A stretch of DNA of 63,813 bases, taken from positions 1 to 63,813 of the forward strand of contig NZ_FNCH01000027.1 of assembly GCF_900100705.1 (NCBI RefSeq). The letters run 5' to 3'. This document shows, piece after piece, positions 33,175 through 41,671 of the stretch. How positions within the stretch are numbered: position 1 is the first letter of the stretch; each line of letters starts with the position of its first letter. The notes under the pieces were generated by a model. The model ran no database searches. It was given only the letters and a program-made list of their open reading frames with translations, and was not told the origin of the DNA. A program made the position numbers and the translations under genes. This DNA is from Pedobacter terrae. GTDB taxonomy: Bacteria > Bacteroidota > Bacteroidia > Sphingobacteriales > Sphingobacteriaceae.

Positions 33175-35673
33175 CTAATAACTCAAAGGCAAGGTAAAAT
33201 GAAAAACAGAGCCCTTACCTTCTTCACTTTCAGCCCATATTCTGCCGCCATGCCTTTCTATAATTTCTGCACTTAGATAAAGTCCGATGCCAAAACCTGA
33301 TATGGTATGGTTGCCCTGAACACGGTAATAACGTTCAAAAAGCTTATCAATATCATCGGGTTTTATACCTATTCCCTCATCTTTAATCTGAAGCTCAACT
33401 TCATGCTCAGTTGTTTTACAGGTAATCTCTATGCGCGTTCCGTTATCAGAATATTTTATTCCGTTACTGATCAGGTTAGAAATCACATTGCCGATTTTAT
33501 CCCTGTCTGCATGAATATCTACACCACAGGTGGGATGTAATATAATTTTATGCGAAGATTGCGAAATATAAGTTTCCTCAATAGCTTCTTTCAACAGCTC
33601 ATCTAAGTTAAAGTTTGTTTTTTCGATCAGTAGCTTGCCAGATTCCAAACGTGATACGTTTAAGAAACCATTGATCATGGTCGTCATTTTTCTGATCTGG
33701 CTATTCGTTTTTTCAAGCGCGATCATTTCATAATTGTCTTCGTCTTTTTTAGCCTTACGCTGCAAAACCTGAACAAAGCCATTGATGGCTGTTAATGGTG
33801 TTTTTAATTCGTGGCTGACCATACCGATGAAATCATTTTTACGCAGCTCATCTAATTTTTGCTCTGTGATATCAATAAAAAGACCAGAGTATTCTGTCAT
33901 ATGCCCATGCTGATCTACAAATACCCGTCCAGTTGCCCTAACCCATTTTTCTTCGCCCGTAGTTAAATTAGTTATTGGGTATTCATTATCGCTTGAAGAG
34001 TGATTATTTAATGCATTTGACAAAGCTGTATTGAATATGTCATGATAATCCGGATCAATTGCGCTCATGATATCATCCATTGTAGCGGGTTCATCAAGTG
34101 GCAAGCCGAGTAAATTTTTAACAAATCCGGACACCGTAATTTCAAGTGTTTTGGGGTCGATGCTCCAGGTACCCATTTTTCCGGTATCAATGGCTTGAAG
34201 TAACCTTTCTTCACTATCAGCTAACTTTTTGGTGTATTGGATCAGGTCTTCGTGTGTTTGGGCGAGTTCTTCGTTTGTCGTAGCCAATTCCTCATTCGCC
34301 GCAGCCATTTCAAGGTTGATATCCTGAAGTTCTTCCTGATAAAGTTTTCGTTCCGTAATATCCGCACTTACCGAGGCAATTGCCGTTATTTTATCTGTTT
34401 CCTGATCTTTTATGGCAAAACCATTCCATTCAATCCAAAAAGGATTACCCGTTTCTTCGTTCCAGAAACGGATTTCCTGTTTGAAATTGGTGCCCGCCAA
34501 AACGCCGGGTAAAAGCTTTTCAGCAGCAGGCCTGTCTGCCGGGAAAATAACCTCCAATATATTTCGGTTCTTGCTATTTGCCCAGCCTAACTTTCTTAAT
34601 GCTGCGGGGTTTAAATATTGGATAGACATATCTAAACCAACCAAAGCGATAAATTCTGAACTGGCTTCAATGAGTTTATTTAAATTTAGACGCTCTAATT
34701 CAATTAATTTTCTTTCGGTAATATCAATACACGAACTGATATAGCCGGCAAAAGATCCATCGGCGTGGAAACGTGGCGGACCATTGGTTAACAGCCATCG
34801 GTAATCACCTTTTCTGGTGAGGATCCTAAATTCACCAGAAAATGCTATTTTATCCCGCAGGGCTGAAAGGTAAATATTCATATACCGATCACGGTCTTCA
34901 GGATGAATCAGATCGGCCCAGCCAAACGCAAGCAAATCTTTCATTGATCTACCCGTTAAGGCTGTCCATGGCTTATTAAAATAGATCGCATTTCCCTCTT
35001 CATCGCCAACGGCAATTAAAATATCTGTTCCCTCAGCCATGGTTTTGAAACGCTTTTCGCTTTCAGACAGTTGGTTAAACCGTTCTACGACCCTTAATTC
35101 GAGTTCGTTATTTAAAACATGTAAAGTTTCTTGTGTTTCCTGTAATTCTTCGTTTGTAGCCACCAGTTCTTCATTGGTCGCTGCAAGTTCTTCTACTGTG
35201 GCTGCAAGTTCCTCGTTCAGTACCTGTTCCCGTTGTAATGCTTCTTCCTTCTCTTGCTCCCTTTCTACAGCCTCACGTCTTAGCACACGCTCGCTTACAT
35301 CAACTGCCGTATGTAGAATACAGATGGTCTTACCTTCGTCGTTTTTAATGGCCCGGTATTCAAAATCAAAGTAAAAGGTCTTTAGCTCCCCGTCAATGAG
35401 GAGGTCGGCAGCGGTATCTTTTCCCGAAATCAACATACCTTCCAGCCAAACCTTTCTAAACATCTCAATAAAAGGCTGTCCCTTTAACTCAGGTAGGGCA
35501 TCTTCAAGTGATTTTCCGATCACACTTCTGTCTTTCCCCCAAATCCTGAGCATTGCATCATTGGCGCTCTGTATAATGGCCGTTTCTCCAACATGAACGG
35601 CGGTTGCGGTATGGGTATAGTTAAAAACTTCTAATAATTGATCATTACTTAAAAACGGACTGGATTGACTCAT
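33175..35673 (-). CDS. Multi-PAS cytoplasmic sensor histidine kinase
   Basis: The 832-aa protein has four PAS modules (about residues 10-135, 205-330, 330-455 and 485-605) joined by coiled-coil linkers rich in repeated ATNEEL units (about 140-205 and 455-490). The kinase core is at the C-terminus: H-box VSHELKTPL with H621 as likely phosphoacceptor, N-box at about 729-737, G1 DEGIG at 765-769 and G2 GFGIGL at 793-798. There is no membrane helix and no receiver domain, so it should phosphorylate a separate regulator, which is not encoded nearby. The input ligand is unknown. Confidence 0.88.
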   Translation of the reverse strand: MSQSSPFLSNDQLLEVFNYTHTATAVHVGETAIIQSANDAMLRIWGKDRSVIGKSLEDALPELKGQPFIEMFRKVWLEGMLISGKDTAADLLIDGELKTFYFDFEYRAIKNDEGKTICILHTAVDVSERVLRREAVEREQEKEEALQREQVLNEELAATVEELAATNEELVATNEELQETQETLHVLNNELELRVVERFNQLSESEKRFKTMAEGTDILIAVGDEEGNAIYFNKPWTALTGRSMKDLLAFGWADLIHPEDRDRYMNIYLSALRDKIAFSGEFRILTRKGDYRWLLTNGPPRFHADGSFAGYISSCIDITERKLIELERLNLNKLIEASSEFIALVGLDMSIQYLNPAALRKLGWANSKNRNILEVIFPADRPAAEKLLPGVLAGTNFKQEIRFWNEETGNPFWIEWNGFAIKDQETDKITAIASVSADITERKLYQEELQDINLEMAAANEELATTNEELAQTHEDLIQYTKKLADSEERLLQAIDTGKMGTWSIDPKTLEITVSGFVKNLLGLPLDEPATMDDIMSAIDPDYHDIFNTALSNALNNHSSSDNEYPITNLTTGEEKWVRATGRVFVDQHGHMTEYSGLFIDITEQKLDELRKNDFIGMVSHELKTPLTAINGFVQVLQRKAKKDEDNYEMIALEKTNSQIRKMTTMINGFLNVSRLESGKLLIEKTNFNLDELLKEAIEETYISQSSHKIILHPTCGVDIHADRDKIGNVISNLISNGIKYSDNGTRIEITCKTTEHEVELQIKDEGIGIKPDDIDKLFERYYRVQGNHTISGFGIGLYLSAEIIERHGGRIWAESEEGKGSVFHFTLPLSY

Positions 35674-36118
35674 TACGGGATTTTACGACGTGATCTAAAT
35701 AATTATTTTACTTAAGTTTCAAAATAAAAATAGGCTTAAGTGGGATTTTTCATTAGAAACTATATACTAACCATAACCTCTTTAAAAAGGTTTTTGATTA
35801 AATGGATTTCTGATGCATATTGCGTATTTTTTCTACAACCAAAGTATAAAGTGTTGGTGAGTTTTGAGGTACCTTCCCAAATTACCTTTATTTTTTCATC
35901 TTTTACTTCCTTTTTGCAAAGAAAATCGGGGAATGATAGCCAATCCCTCTCCACCAGATAAGCAGCGAACAATCGAATTGAGGTTAGGCACAATGACTTC
36001 TATACCACTCAAAATTAACCACCATCTAAGTATTATAATTCTGATACAAAGCTATGAATTAACTTGTTTTAATGATAGTATTGGGTAGTTTAATTTTGTT
36101 TATCAAAAAGAAAAAGAG
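35674..36118. other. 445-bp gap with one doubtful small ORF
   Basis: The gap lies upstream of the leftward kinase gene and the rightward quinone reductase gene and must hold both promoters. On the minus strand 35760-35993 is open for 77 codons (MCLTSIRLFAAYLVERDWL, ending LIKNLFKEVMVSI), which could be a fragment of a DNA-binding or mobile-element protein. It has no recognised family, and I do not call it as a gene. Confidence 0.3.
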
Positions 36119-36702
36119 ATGACAAAAATATTCATTATCAATGGCGGACAAAAATTTGGTCATTCCGGTGGCAGATTTAATGAGACAATAGCGAACGCTA
36201 CGCTGGATTTACTTCACAGGAAGGATTTAAAGTAAAAACAACCAATATTAACCACGAGTACAATCCAAAGGAAGAAGTAGAGAAGTATGTTTGGGCAGAT
36301 GTTGTCATTTGCCATACCCCAATCTGGTGGTTCCAGTTGCCACATGGATTTAAAAAGTATATAGATGTGGTTTTTACCGAAGGACATAAAAAGGGGATTT
36401 ACATTAGCGACGGACGCAAAACTGAAAATCCAACCCGAAATTATGGTACAGGTGGTATGTTGCACAGCCGGAAATATATGGTCACATCATCATGGAATGC
36501 ACCAAAAGAAGCGTTTACGTTAGCAGGAGAATTTTTTAAGGAAACTAGTGTGGATGATGGTGTCTTGTTTGGGTTTCACAGGATGAATGCCTTTACCGGA
36601 ATGGAACAAATACCAGGAATTCATTTTCATGATGTAGAAAAGAATGCAGATATTAGGACAGCACTTAAATTGTACCGGGAACATTTAACCGAAATTTTTT
36701 AA
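36119..36702 (+). pseudogene. MdaB-like NAD(P)H quinone reductase gene with a frameshift
   Basis: The ATG at 36119 opens MTKIFIINGGQKFGHSGGRF, a flavodoxin-fold start, but runs into TAA at 36233-36235. Continuing in the plus-2 frame gives GFTSQEGFKVKTTNINHEY and then WADVVICHTPIWWFQLPHG, ending at 36702. Together they make a normal MdaB-type NAD(P)H:quinone oxidoreductase of about 194 aa. A single missing base at about 36206-36210 explains the break. It is either a recent pseudogene or a sequencing error. The next gene, a quinol monooxygenase-like protein, is the usual partner. Confidence 0.8.
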
Positions 36703-36714
36703 ATACAGCAATAC

Positions 36715-36999
36715 ATGAGCATTTATTTGACAGCAATAGTTAAAAGCAAACAAGAAAGCACAGCAGAATTAAGAACGGTGCTGCTGGATATGGTAGCAAA
36801 TTCGCGCAAGGAGGGAGCCTGCATTCAGTACGATCTTCATGAGTCGACAAGTGATCAAACTTTTATTTTTCATGAAGAGTGGAAAGATCAGGCAGGTTTG
36901 GATCTGCACAATAAGCAGCCTTATATCTTAGGTTTTATGGCGCAGGCTGGTCAGTTAACAGATGAGATTATTATCTATAAAACAAAAAAAATAGCCTGA
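36715..36999 (+). CDS. Antibiotic-biosynthesis monooxygenase family protein (YgiN-like)
   Basis: This 94-aa single-domain ABM protein has the dimeric ferredoxin-like pattern: YLTAIVKSKQESTAELRTVL, then QYDLHESTSDQTFIFHEEW and the helix GLDLHNKQPYILGFMAQAG. It resembles E. coli YgiN, which acts on quinols and pairs with MdaB in a quinone cycle. Here it also follows an MdaB-type gene by 12 bp, so the pair is conserved although the first member is frameshifted. It is cytosolic and needs no cofactor as far as the family goes. Confidence 0.78.
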   Translation: MSIYLTAIVKSKQESTAELRTVLLDMVANSRKEGACIQYDLHESTSDQTFIFHEEWKDQAGLDLHNKQPYILGFMAQAGQLTDEIIIYKTKKIA

Positions 37000-37851
37000 T
37001 TATCCTTTGGTACGCCTGGCTGTTAATGATGAGCCTGCAGAAGCAATTACAACAAAAGCTACAGCAAAGCACTCTTTTAAGCTGAGGTATTCTTGTAAAA
37101 AAACGAATGCAGCTAATGAGGCCATAGCAGGTTCTAAACTCATTAAAATACTAAAAGTCCGGGCAGGAAGCTGCTTAAGGGCTTTCATTTCCAGGGTAAA
37201 GGGAACGGCGCTTGATAATAGTGCAAGTGCTGCTCCCAATCCTATTAATTTAGGATTGAGGGTACTTAAACCTCCTCCATAAATACCGAAGGGCAAAATG
37301 ACTATGGTAGCAAATAACATCCCGATAGCAACAGCATCGCCACCTTTCATTATTTTAGATATTCTACCACCTAAAATGATGTAACCTGCCCAGAAAACAC
37401 CAGCCAAAAGCGCCAGCAATACACCAGCCAAATTAAGCCCTGTGCCCGTCCATGGGGTAATTAATACAATCCCGGTAGCAGCAAGTACCACCCAAAGAAA
37501 ATCAATAGGTTTTTTAGACCCAAAAATGGCAAGACCTAAAGGTCCCACAAATTCCAAGGTTACGCCTAAACCAATCGGGATTCGCGCAATGGCCATATAA
37601 AAAACCATATTCATTACCCCTAAACAAACACCATATAGGATTACGTATTTCCATTGCTTGGCATTTAGTTTATACAGGTTTGGCCTAAAGGCAATTAGTA
37701 AGATTACGGCTGATAATCCGATGCGTAAAGATGCTGTTGCGGCGGCCCCAATTTGTGGAAAAAGGCCTTTTGCAATTGCCGCCCCACATTGCACACTGAT
37801 GATAGACAGTAAAACAGCTGGTATGGGTGGGATATTGATTTTGCTTTTCAT
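37000..37851 (-). CDS. EamA-family exporter, RhtA-like
   Basis: The 283-aa protein has about ten membrane helices in two EamA repeats. Typical segments are SVQCGAAIAKGLFPQIGAAA (first repeat) and LSSAVPFTLEMKALKQLPAR (second repeat), both characteristic of the RhtA threonine/homoserine exporter branch. It probably exports amino acids or related metabolites across the inner membrane. Its stop abuts that of the preceding plus-strand gene. The substrate cannot be decided from sequence. Confidence 0.8.
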   Translation of the reverse strand: MKSKINIPPIPAVLLSIISVQCGAAIAKGLFPQIGAAATASLRIGLSAVILLIAFRPNLYKLNAKQWKYVILYGVCLGVMNMVFYMAIARIPIGLGVTLEFVGPLGLAIFGSKKPIDFLWVVLAATGIVLITPWTGTGLNLAGVLLALLAGVFWAGYIILGGRISKIMKGGDAVAIGMLFATIVILPFGIYGGGLSTLNPKLIGLGAALALLSSAVPFTLEMKALKQLPARTFSILMSLEPAMASLAAFVFLQEYLSLKECFAVAFVVIASAGSSLTARRTKG

Positions 37852-37913
37852 CCAAAGGGGGGTAAAATGAGGCGCAAAATTAGGGGAATTATAGACTGCT
37901 AGGCATTTAAAAT

Positions 37914-37948
37914 AAAAAAAGGAGAATCAGATTACGCTGCTTCTCCTT
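37914..37948 (-). terminator. Terminator of the 37969-38316 gene
   Basis: An 8-bp inverted repeat (AAGGAGAA at 37919-37926, TTCTCCTT at 37941-37948) with a 14-nt loop is followed on the minus strand by a T run (positions 37920 back to 37914). It lies 20 bp past the stop of the leftward 115-aa gene. Confidence 0.75.
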
Positions 37949-37968
37949 ACTACTATATGCTGAAGTTA

Positions 37969-38316
37969 TTAACAGAACAGTTCCTGTTCGTCTCTGTTTT
38001 CTGTTGGGATTTTCTTTAAAAAATCATCAAATGCCGGCCCTTCATTATCAGAATATATGCCATAAGCATCTAGTATATATCCAATATTTTTGTCCTGATC
38101 TTCAACTAAATACAATACCGAATTGTCTGCAGGGTCTGAATCGCCTTCAAACCGATACGTTTTAACAATAGTTAAATCTTCAGGCTTGTAAATTTTTCCG
38201 AGCGATTTACTTTGCATTTTCCCGTGATCAGATATTTTTAATTCGTTATCTTTTCCTTTCAGCCTCAATTTTTCCAAAATTTGACTTAAAGTGTTCATTT
38301 CATTTGGCTGTTCCAT
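37969..38316 (-). CDS. Small conserved Bacteroidota protein, unknown function
   Basis: The 115-aa acidic protein starts MEQPNEMNTLSQILEKLRLK. It has a basic patch (GKMQSKSLGKIYKPEDL) and then RFEGDSDPADNSVLYLVED followed by GYILDAYGIYSD. This resembles a family of small Bacteroidota proteins that databases often mislabel as phosphoribosylpyrophosphate synthetase; nothing here supports such an enzyme, as it is far too short. There is no signal peptide. A hairpin terminator follows. I assign no function. Confidence 0.6.
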   Translation of the reverse strand: MEQPNEMNTLSQILEKLRLKGKDNELKISDHGKMQSKSLGKIYKPEDLTIVKTYRFEGDSDPADNSVLYLVEDQDKNIGYILDAYGIYSDNEGPAFDDFLKKIPTENRDEQELFC

Positions 38317-38431
38317 AGTATACTTTTTTATAGTAATTAAACAAGTGGTGCGCGAAATGGTTTTGCTATCATTTTTTTAAAGCAAACTAAATGATTGTCC
38401 ATCTGTTCTTTTTTAAACTAAATTTAATCAT

Positions 38432-38962
38432 ATGAAAAAATATCTTTTAAGCCTGGCAATTGCAGGAGTTGCGCTTGCAAGTGCCTGTACCAAAACCGAT
38501 AAAGAAATTGCGCAAGCCACTTTGACCGAAACAGCTGACAATACGAAAACCATCGGAACGGCAAAGTTTTATCAATTGAGCGATGGGAAAATTAAGATGG
38601 ATATTGAAATGAATTTTGCAGCGCGTGCAGATAGCAACGTGGCGGTACATTTTCACGAGCACGGCGACTGCGGTAATATGGGCGAAAATACACATGGCCA
38701 CTGGAACCCAACAAAAGAAGCCCATGGCAAATGGGGATCAGCAGCTTACCACAGTGGCGATATTGGCAACATCATGTTAGATGGTAAAGGCCACGCCACA
38801 CTTTCGGTTACTACCGATAGGTGGAGTATTAAAGATGGCGATATTAAAAATATTATTGGCAGGGGAATTATTGTACATGGCGGTACAGATGATTATACCA
38901 CCCAACCAACGGGTAACTCGGGACCGCGGGTGGGCTGTGGTGTAATAGAAGCGGTGAAATAA
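38432..38962 (+). CDS. sodC: Cu/Zn superoxide dismutase, lipoprotein
   Basis: The 176-aa protein has a lipoprotein signal (MKKYLLSLAIAGVALASAC, cysteine 19) and the Cu/Zn-SOD metal sites: HFHEHGDC with copper histidines and a disulphide cysteine, GHWNP, HSGDIGN, the distal histidine in IIVHGGTDDY, and PRVGCGVI closing the disulphide. It dismutates superoxide in the envelope, protecting against external oxidative bursts. It stands alone with its own terminator. Confidence 0.93.
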   Translation: MKKYLLSLAIAGVALASACTKTDKEIAQATLTETADNTKTIGTAKFYQLSDGKIKMDIEMNFAARADSNVAVHFHEHGDCGNMGENTHGHWNPTKEAHGKWGSAAYHSGDIGNIMLDGKGHATLSVTTDRWSIKDGDIKNIIGRGIIVHGGTDDYTTQPTGNSGPRVGCGVIEAVK

Positions 38963-38999
38963 TTTGCATTAAAATAGTCGGTCGTTACTGGCCTTTCTC

Positions 39000-39028
39000 A
39001 AGCGGTTAAAATTTTAACCGCTTTTTTT
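39000..39028 (+). terminator. Terminator of sodC
   Basis: A perfect 24-nt palindrome (AAGCGGTTAAAA and TTTTAACCGCTT, 39000-39023) is followed by five more T residues. It lies 38 bp after the sodC stop. Confidence 0.85.
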
Positions 39029-39076
39029 ATGCAATTTGACCAAGGGTGTCATCATCATTAAAAAACCTAAATCATT

Positions 39077-39610
39077 ATGGCAACTCTAAACGAATCTCAA
39101 AGCGGCAAGGCCGTGAAAGGAAGAACCAAAAAAGCAGCACCAAGGGTGGATCTTACTGCAATGGTAGACCTCATGTTTTTATTGACCACATTTTTTATGC
39201 TCACCACAACGCTGAGCCAGTTAAATGCTGCCGATATTGCAAAGCCAGATAAGACGGATATTAATATAACAGCAAATTATCCCGAATCGCGCACCATGAC
39301 CATTGTACTGGGCAAAGATAATAAGGCTGTTTCTTACATGGGTACTTTTGAAAAGGGTAATATGAAAGTGATGCCTGTGGCAGATCTGCAAAAAGAGATT
39401 ATGGCGAATAAGCTATTGGTTGCAGCTACCCATCAGAACGATCCATCAAAGCATATGATCGTGATCATTAAACCAGGCAAAACGGCTAAGTTTCAAAATT
39501 TTGTGGATGTGGTTGATGAAATGAAGATCGCAGATATTAAATCTTATAGCATAGACGATGATCATTTTGCCGAAAAAGAGTTGTCGTTCATGAAAAATAA
39601 CAATCTCTAA
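39077..39610 (+). CDS. Orphan ExbD/TolR-family protein
   Basis: The 177-aa protein has the ExbD layout: a basic cytoplasmic N-terminus (GRTKKAAPRVDLTAMVD) followed by one membrane helix (DLMFLLTTFFMLTTTLSQL) that contains the aspartate used for proton flow, and a periplasmic domain. ExbD works with ExbB to energise TonB or with TolQ in the Tol system. No exbB or tonB lies next to it. Bacteroidota often carry several exbD genes, so it may join a complex encoded elsewhere. Confidence 0.85.
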   Translation: MATLNESQSGKAVKGRTKKAAPRVDLTAMVDLMFLLTTFFMLTTTLSQLNAADIAKPDKTDINITANYPESRTMTIVLGKDNKAVSYMGTFEKGNMKVMPVADLQKEIMANKLLVAATHQNDPSKHMIVIIKPGKTAKFQNFVDVVDEMKIADIKSYSIDDDHFAEKELSFMKNNNL

Positions 39611-40164
39611 TTTTTCTTATTTTAATTTTGAGCCCTTTTTATAATCTTAATTGTTGTCCATTGTCTCCTTGGTAGCGTCTAACCGGGATTGAATATGGAA
39701 TGGTGTAGACATCGGTATTGTTTTTGGAAAGCAGTTACAGTATCTTTTTAATGTTCGCCCTGCTTTTTGCTTGTAGTCCCGCTTCAATCACCTGCCCGTA
39801 CAGGCGGGGGTTTAGATAAGTTAGGTTTTTGCCATGATGTTAGGTTGAGCAGGTGAGCTAGAGAATTGACGAAGTTGGCCCCGGCTTAGGCTAAGTGAAA
39901 CTTCGTCAGTTTGGCCTTTAAGCACCAGCCCCGGGTTAAATAAACCTGACAGGAGCGGGCACCGAACGCAGTGAGGTAAAGCGGATGGCGGGGCTTTCGG
40001 GACCGATAGATGAGGAACCTTGCTTTACAAAAAAATATCAATGGTTTTCTGCTGTTTGGTGAGCCACCAAACATAGAATCGGATATATGGATCTGGTGGT
40101 GTTAGATATTGCCATCTAACAGAGATTTTTACTGGCAGATCGTTACATCTGGCTTCACTATAAC
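39611..40164. other. 554-bp gap without a credible gene, structured intergenic sequence
   Basis: No reading frame here looks coding; the only sizeable one, at 39886-40074 on the minus strand, is of poor composition. There are several G+C-rich palindromic pieces, such as CCTGCCCGTACAGGCGGGG near 39792 and GCGGATGGCGGGGCTTTCGG near 39979, unlike the A+T-rich surroundings. They resemble dispersed Bacteroidota intergenic elements and the candidate structured RNA at 44293. Confidence 0.4.
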
Positions 40165-40196
40165 AAAAAAGGCGTTCTGCAATGTTGCAAAACGCC
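40165..40196 (-). terminator. Terminator of metK
   Basis: A 12-bp stem with one mismatch (GGCGTTCTGCAA at 40171-40182, TTGCAAAACGCC at 40185-40196) is followed on the minus strand by six T residues (40170-40165). It lies 23 bp after the metK stop. Confidence 0.85.
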
Positions 40197-40218
40197 TTAT
40201 TATTTATTTATTTGAGAA

Positions 40219-41469
40219 TTAAATACCGAAAGCAGCTTTAACCTGATCTACGTAATCTAATTTCTCCCAGGTAAACAAATCAACTGAAACTGTTTTTTCT
40301 TCACCGTTTGGTGTTCTAAAAGTTTTGGTAACCGTTTCTGGCGTACGGCCCATGTGTCCGTAAGCTGCAGTTTCGCTGTAAATTGGGTTTCTTAACTTTA
40401 AACGTTGCTCAATAAAGTAAGGACGCATATCGAAAATCGATTCTACAATTTTAGCAATCTCGCCATCTGTTTTACCTACTTTACCCGTTCCGTAAGTATT
40501 GATGTAAATACCCATTGGTTTTGCCACACCGATTGCGTATGATACCTGAACCAAAATTTCATCGGCAATGCCGGCAGCCACTAAATTTTTAGCGATATGA
40601 CGGGTGGCGTAAGCCGCACTTCTATCTACTTTACTTGGATCTTTACCCGAGAAAGCCCCACCTCCATGAGCACCTTTGCCACCGTAAGTATCCACAATGA
40701 TTTTTCTACCGGTTAAGCCCGTATCGCCATGCGGACCACCAATTACAAATTTACCAGTTGGGTTAATATGGTATTCGATTTGATCATTAAACAAGTGTGC
40801 ATATTGCGGATTGTTTTTAATGATGCGGGGGATTAAAATGTTAACCAGATCAGTTTTGATTTTGGCCAACATGGTTGCTTCTTCATCAAAATCATCATGT
40901 TGTGTAGAAATTACAATGGCATCAATGCGAACAGGTTTGTTGTTATCGTCATATTCTAAAGTCACCTGGCTTTTTGCATCAGGGCGTAGATAAGTAATTT
41001 CTTTGTTCTCACGACGTAAAACAGCAAGTTCCTGTAATAATTTATGAGAAAGGTTTAATGCCAAAGGCATATAATCTTCAGTTTCGTTTGTTGCATAACC
41101 AAACATCATACCTTGATCGCCTGCGCCTTGTTCTTCTTTACTACTTCTGTCTACACCTTGGTTAATATCTTGAGATTGCTCGTGTATAGCCGATAAAATG
41201 CCACAAGAGTTAGCCTCAAACATATATTCGCTTTTGGTGTAACCAATTTTCTTGATTACATCACGCGCAATTTGCTGTACATCCAAATATGTTTTAGATT
41301 TTACCTCACCCGCCAAAATAACCTGACCCGTAGTTACCAAAGTTTCGCAAGCTACTTTTGATTCTGGATCGAAAGCCAAAAAGTTATCAATTAATGCATC
41401 CGAAATTTGATCGGCGATTTTATCTGGGTGACCTTCAGAAACAGATTCTGATGTAAATAAATATGACAT
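40219..41469 (-). CDS. metK: S-adenosylmethionine synthase
   Basis: This 416-aa enzyme makes S-adenosylmethionine from methionine and ATP in the cytosol. Family motifs are GHPDK at 13-17 (ATP site), GAGDQGMMFGYA from 115, and GGGAFSGKDPSKVDRSAAY near 270. The length is slightly above the usual 385-400, as in many Bacteroidota. The 5' leader holds a probable SAM-II riboswitch, so expression is likely repressed when S-adenosylmethionine is plentiful. Confidence 0.97.
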   Translation of the reverse strand: MSYLFTSESVSEGHPDKIADQISDALIDNFLAFDPESKVACETLVTTGQVILAGEVKSKTYLDVQQIARDVIKKIGYTKSEYMFEANSCGILSAIHEQSQDINQGVDRSSKEEQGAGDQGMMFGYATNETEDYMPLALNLSHKLLQELAVLRRENKEITYLRPDAKSQVTLEYDDNNKPVRIDAIVISTQHDDFDEEATMLAKIKTDLVNILIPRIIKNNPQYAHLFNDQIEYHINPTGKFVIGGPHGDTGLTGRKIIVDTYGGKGAHGGGAFSGKDPSKVDRSAAYATRHIAKNLVAAGIADEILVQVSYAIGVAKPMGIYINTYGTGKVGKTDGEIAKIVESIFDMRPYFIEQRLKLRNPIYSETAAYGHMGRTPETVTKTFRTPNGEEKTVSVDLFTWEKLDYVDQVKAAFGI

Positions 41470-41544
41470 TTATTAAATAATTAATGATAAATAAACAAAT
41501 TTATAATTGCCAAACCCCTTGGAAACAGGTGTTGAAATGATTGA

Positions 41545-41618
41545 AAGGAGGCATTAGCAATTTTTTTAAGTGGTTGCAATCCGGTCCCGAGGTATCGGGA
41601 TAGCAAATCAATCCACTT
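41545..41618 (-). promoter_or_regulatory. Probable SAM-II riboswitch in the metK leader
   Basis: Read on the minus strand, the leader has AAGTGG (41618-41613) pairing with CCACTT (41573-41568). Between them lie TTGATTTG, an inserted hairpin CCCGA-TAC-CTCGGG, and CCGGATTGCAA. After the stem comes an A-rich run and TTGCTAA (41554-41558 covers TTAGC on the plus strand). The order P1 stem, UGAUUU loop, CNGNAUUGCAA, then GCUAA pseudoknot strand is that of SAM-II (SAM-alpha) aptamers. The location 76 bp upstream of metK fits. The inserted hairpin is an addition to the minimal aptamer. Confidence 0.7.
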
Positions 41619-41671
41619 TTTACTGTCGCAAAATTAGCATATTTTCTTTATTTCAAAAATTATAGATTATT

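Noticed and set aside
35760..35993. 77-aa minus-strand ORF upstream of the multi-PAS kinase
   Set aside because: Reads fairly well but has no recognised family, no start context and no partner; kept only as a note in the gap entry.
37969..38316. Phosphoribosylpyrophosphate synthetase
   Set aside because: The 115-aa length and lack of the PRPP-binding motif exclude the enzyme; the label is probably a database carry-over.
39886..40074. 62-aa minus-strand ORF in the gap before metK
   Set aside because: It lies in G+C-rich palindromic intergenic sequence and has a repeat-like composition.
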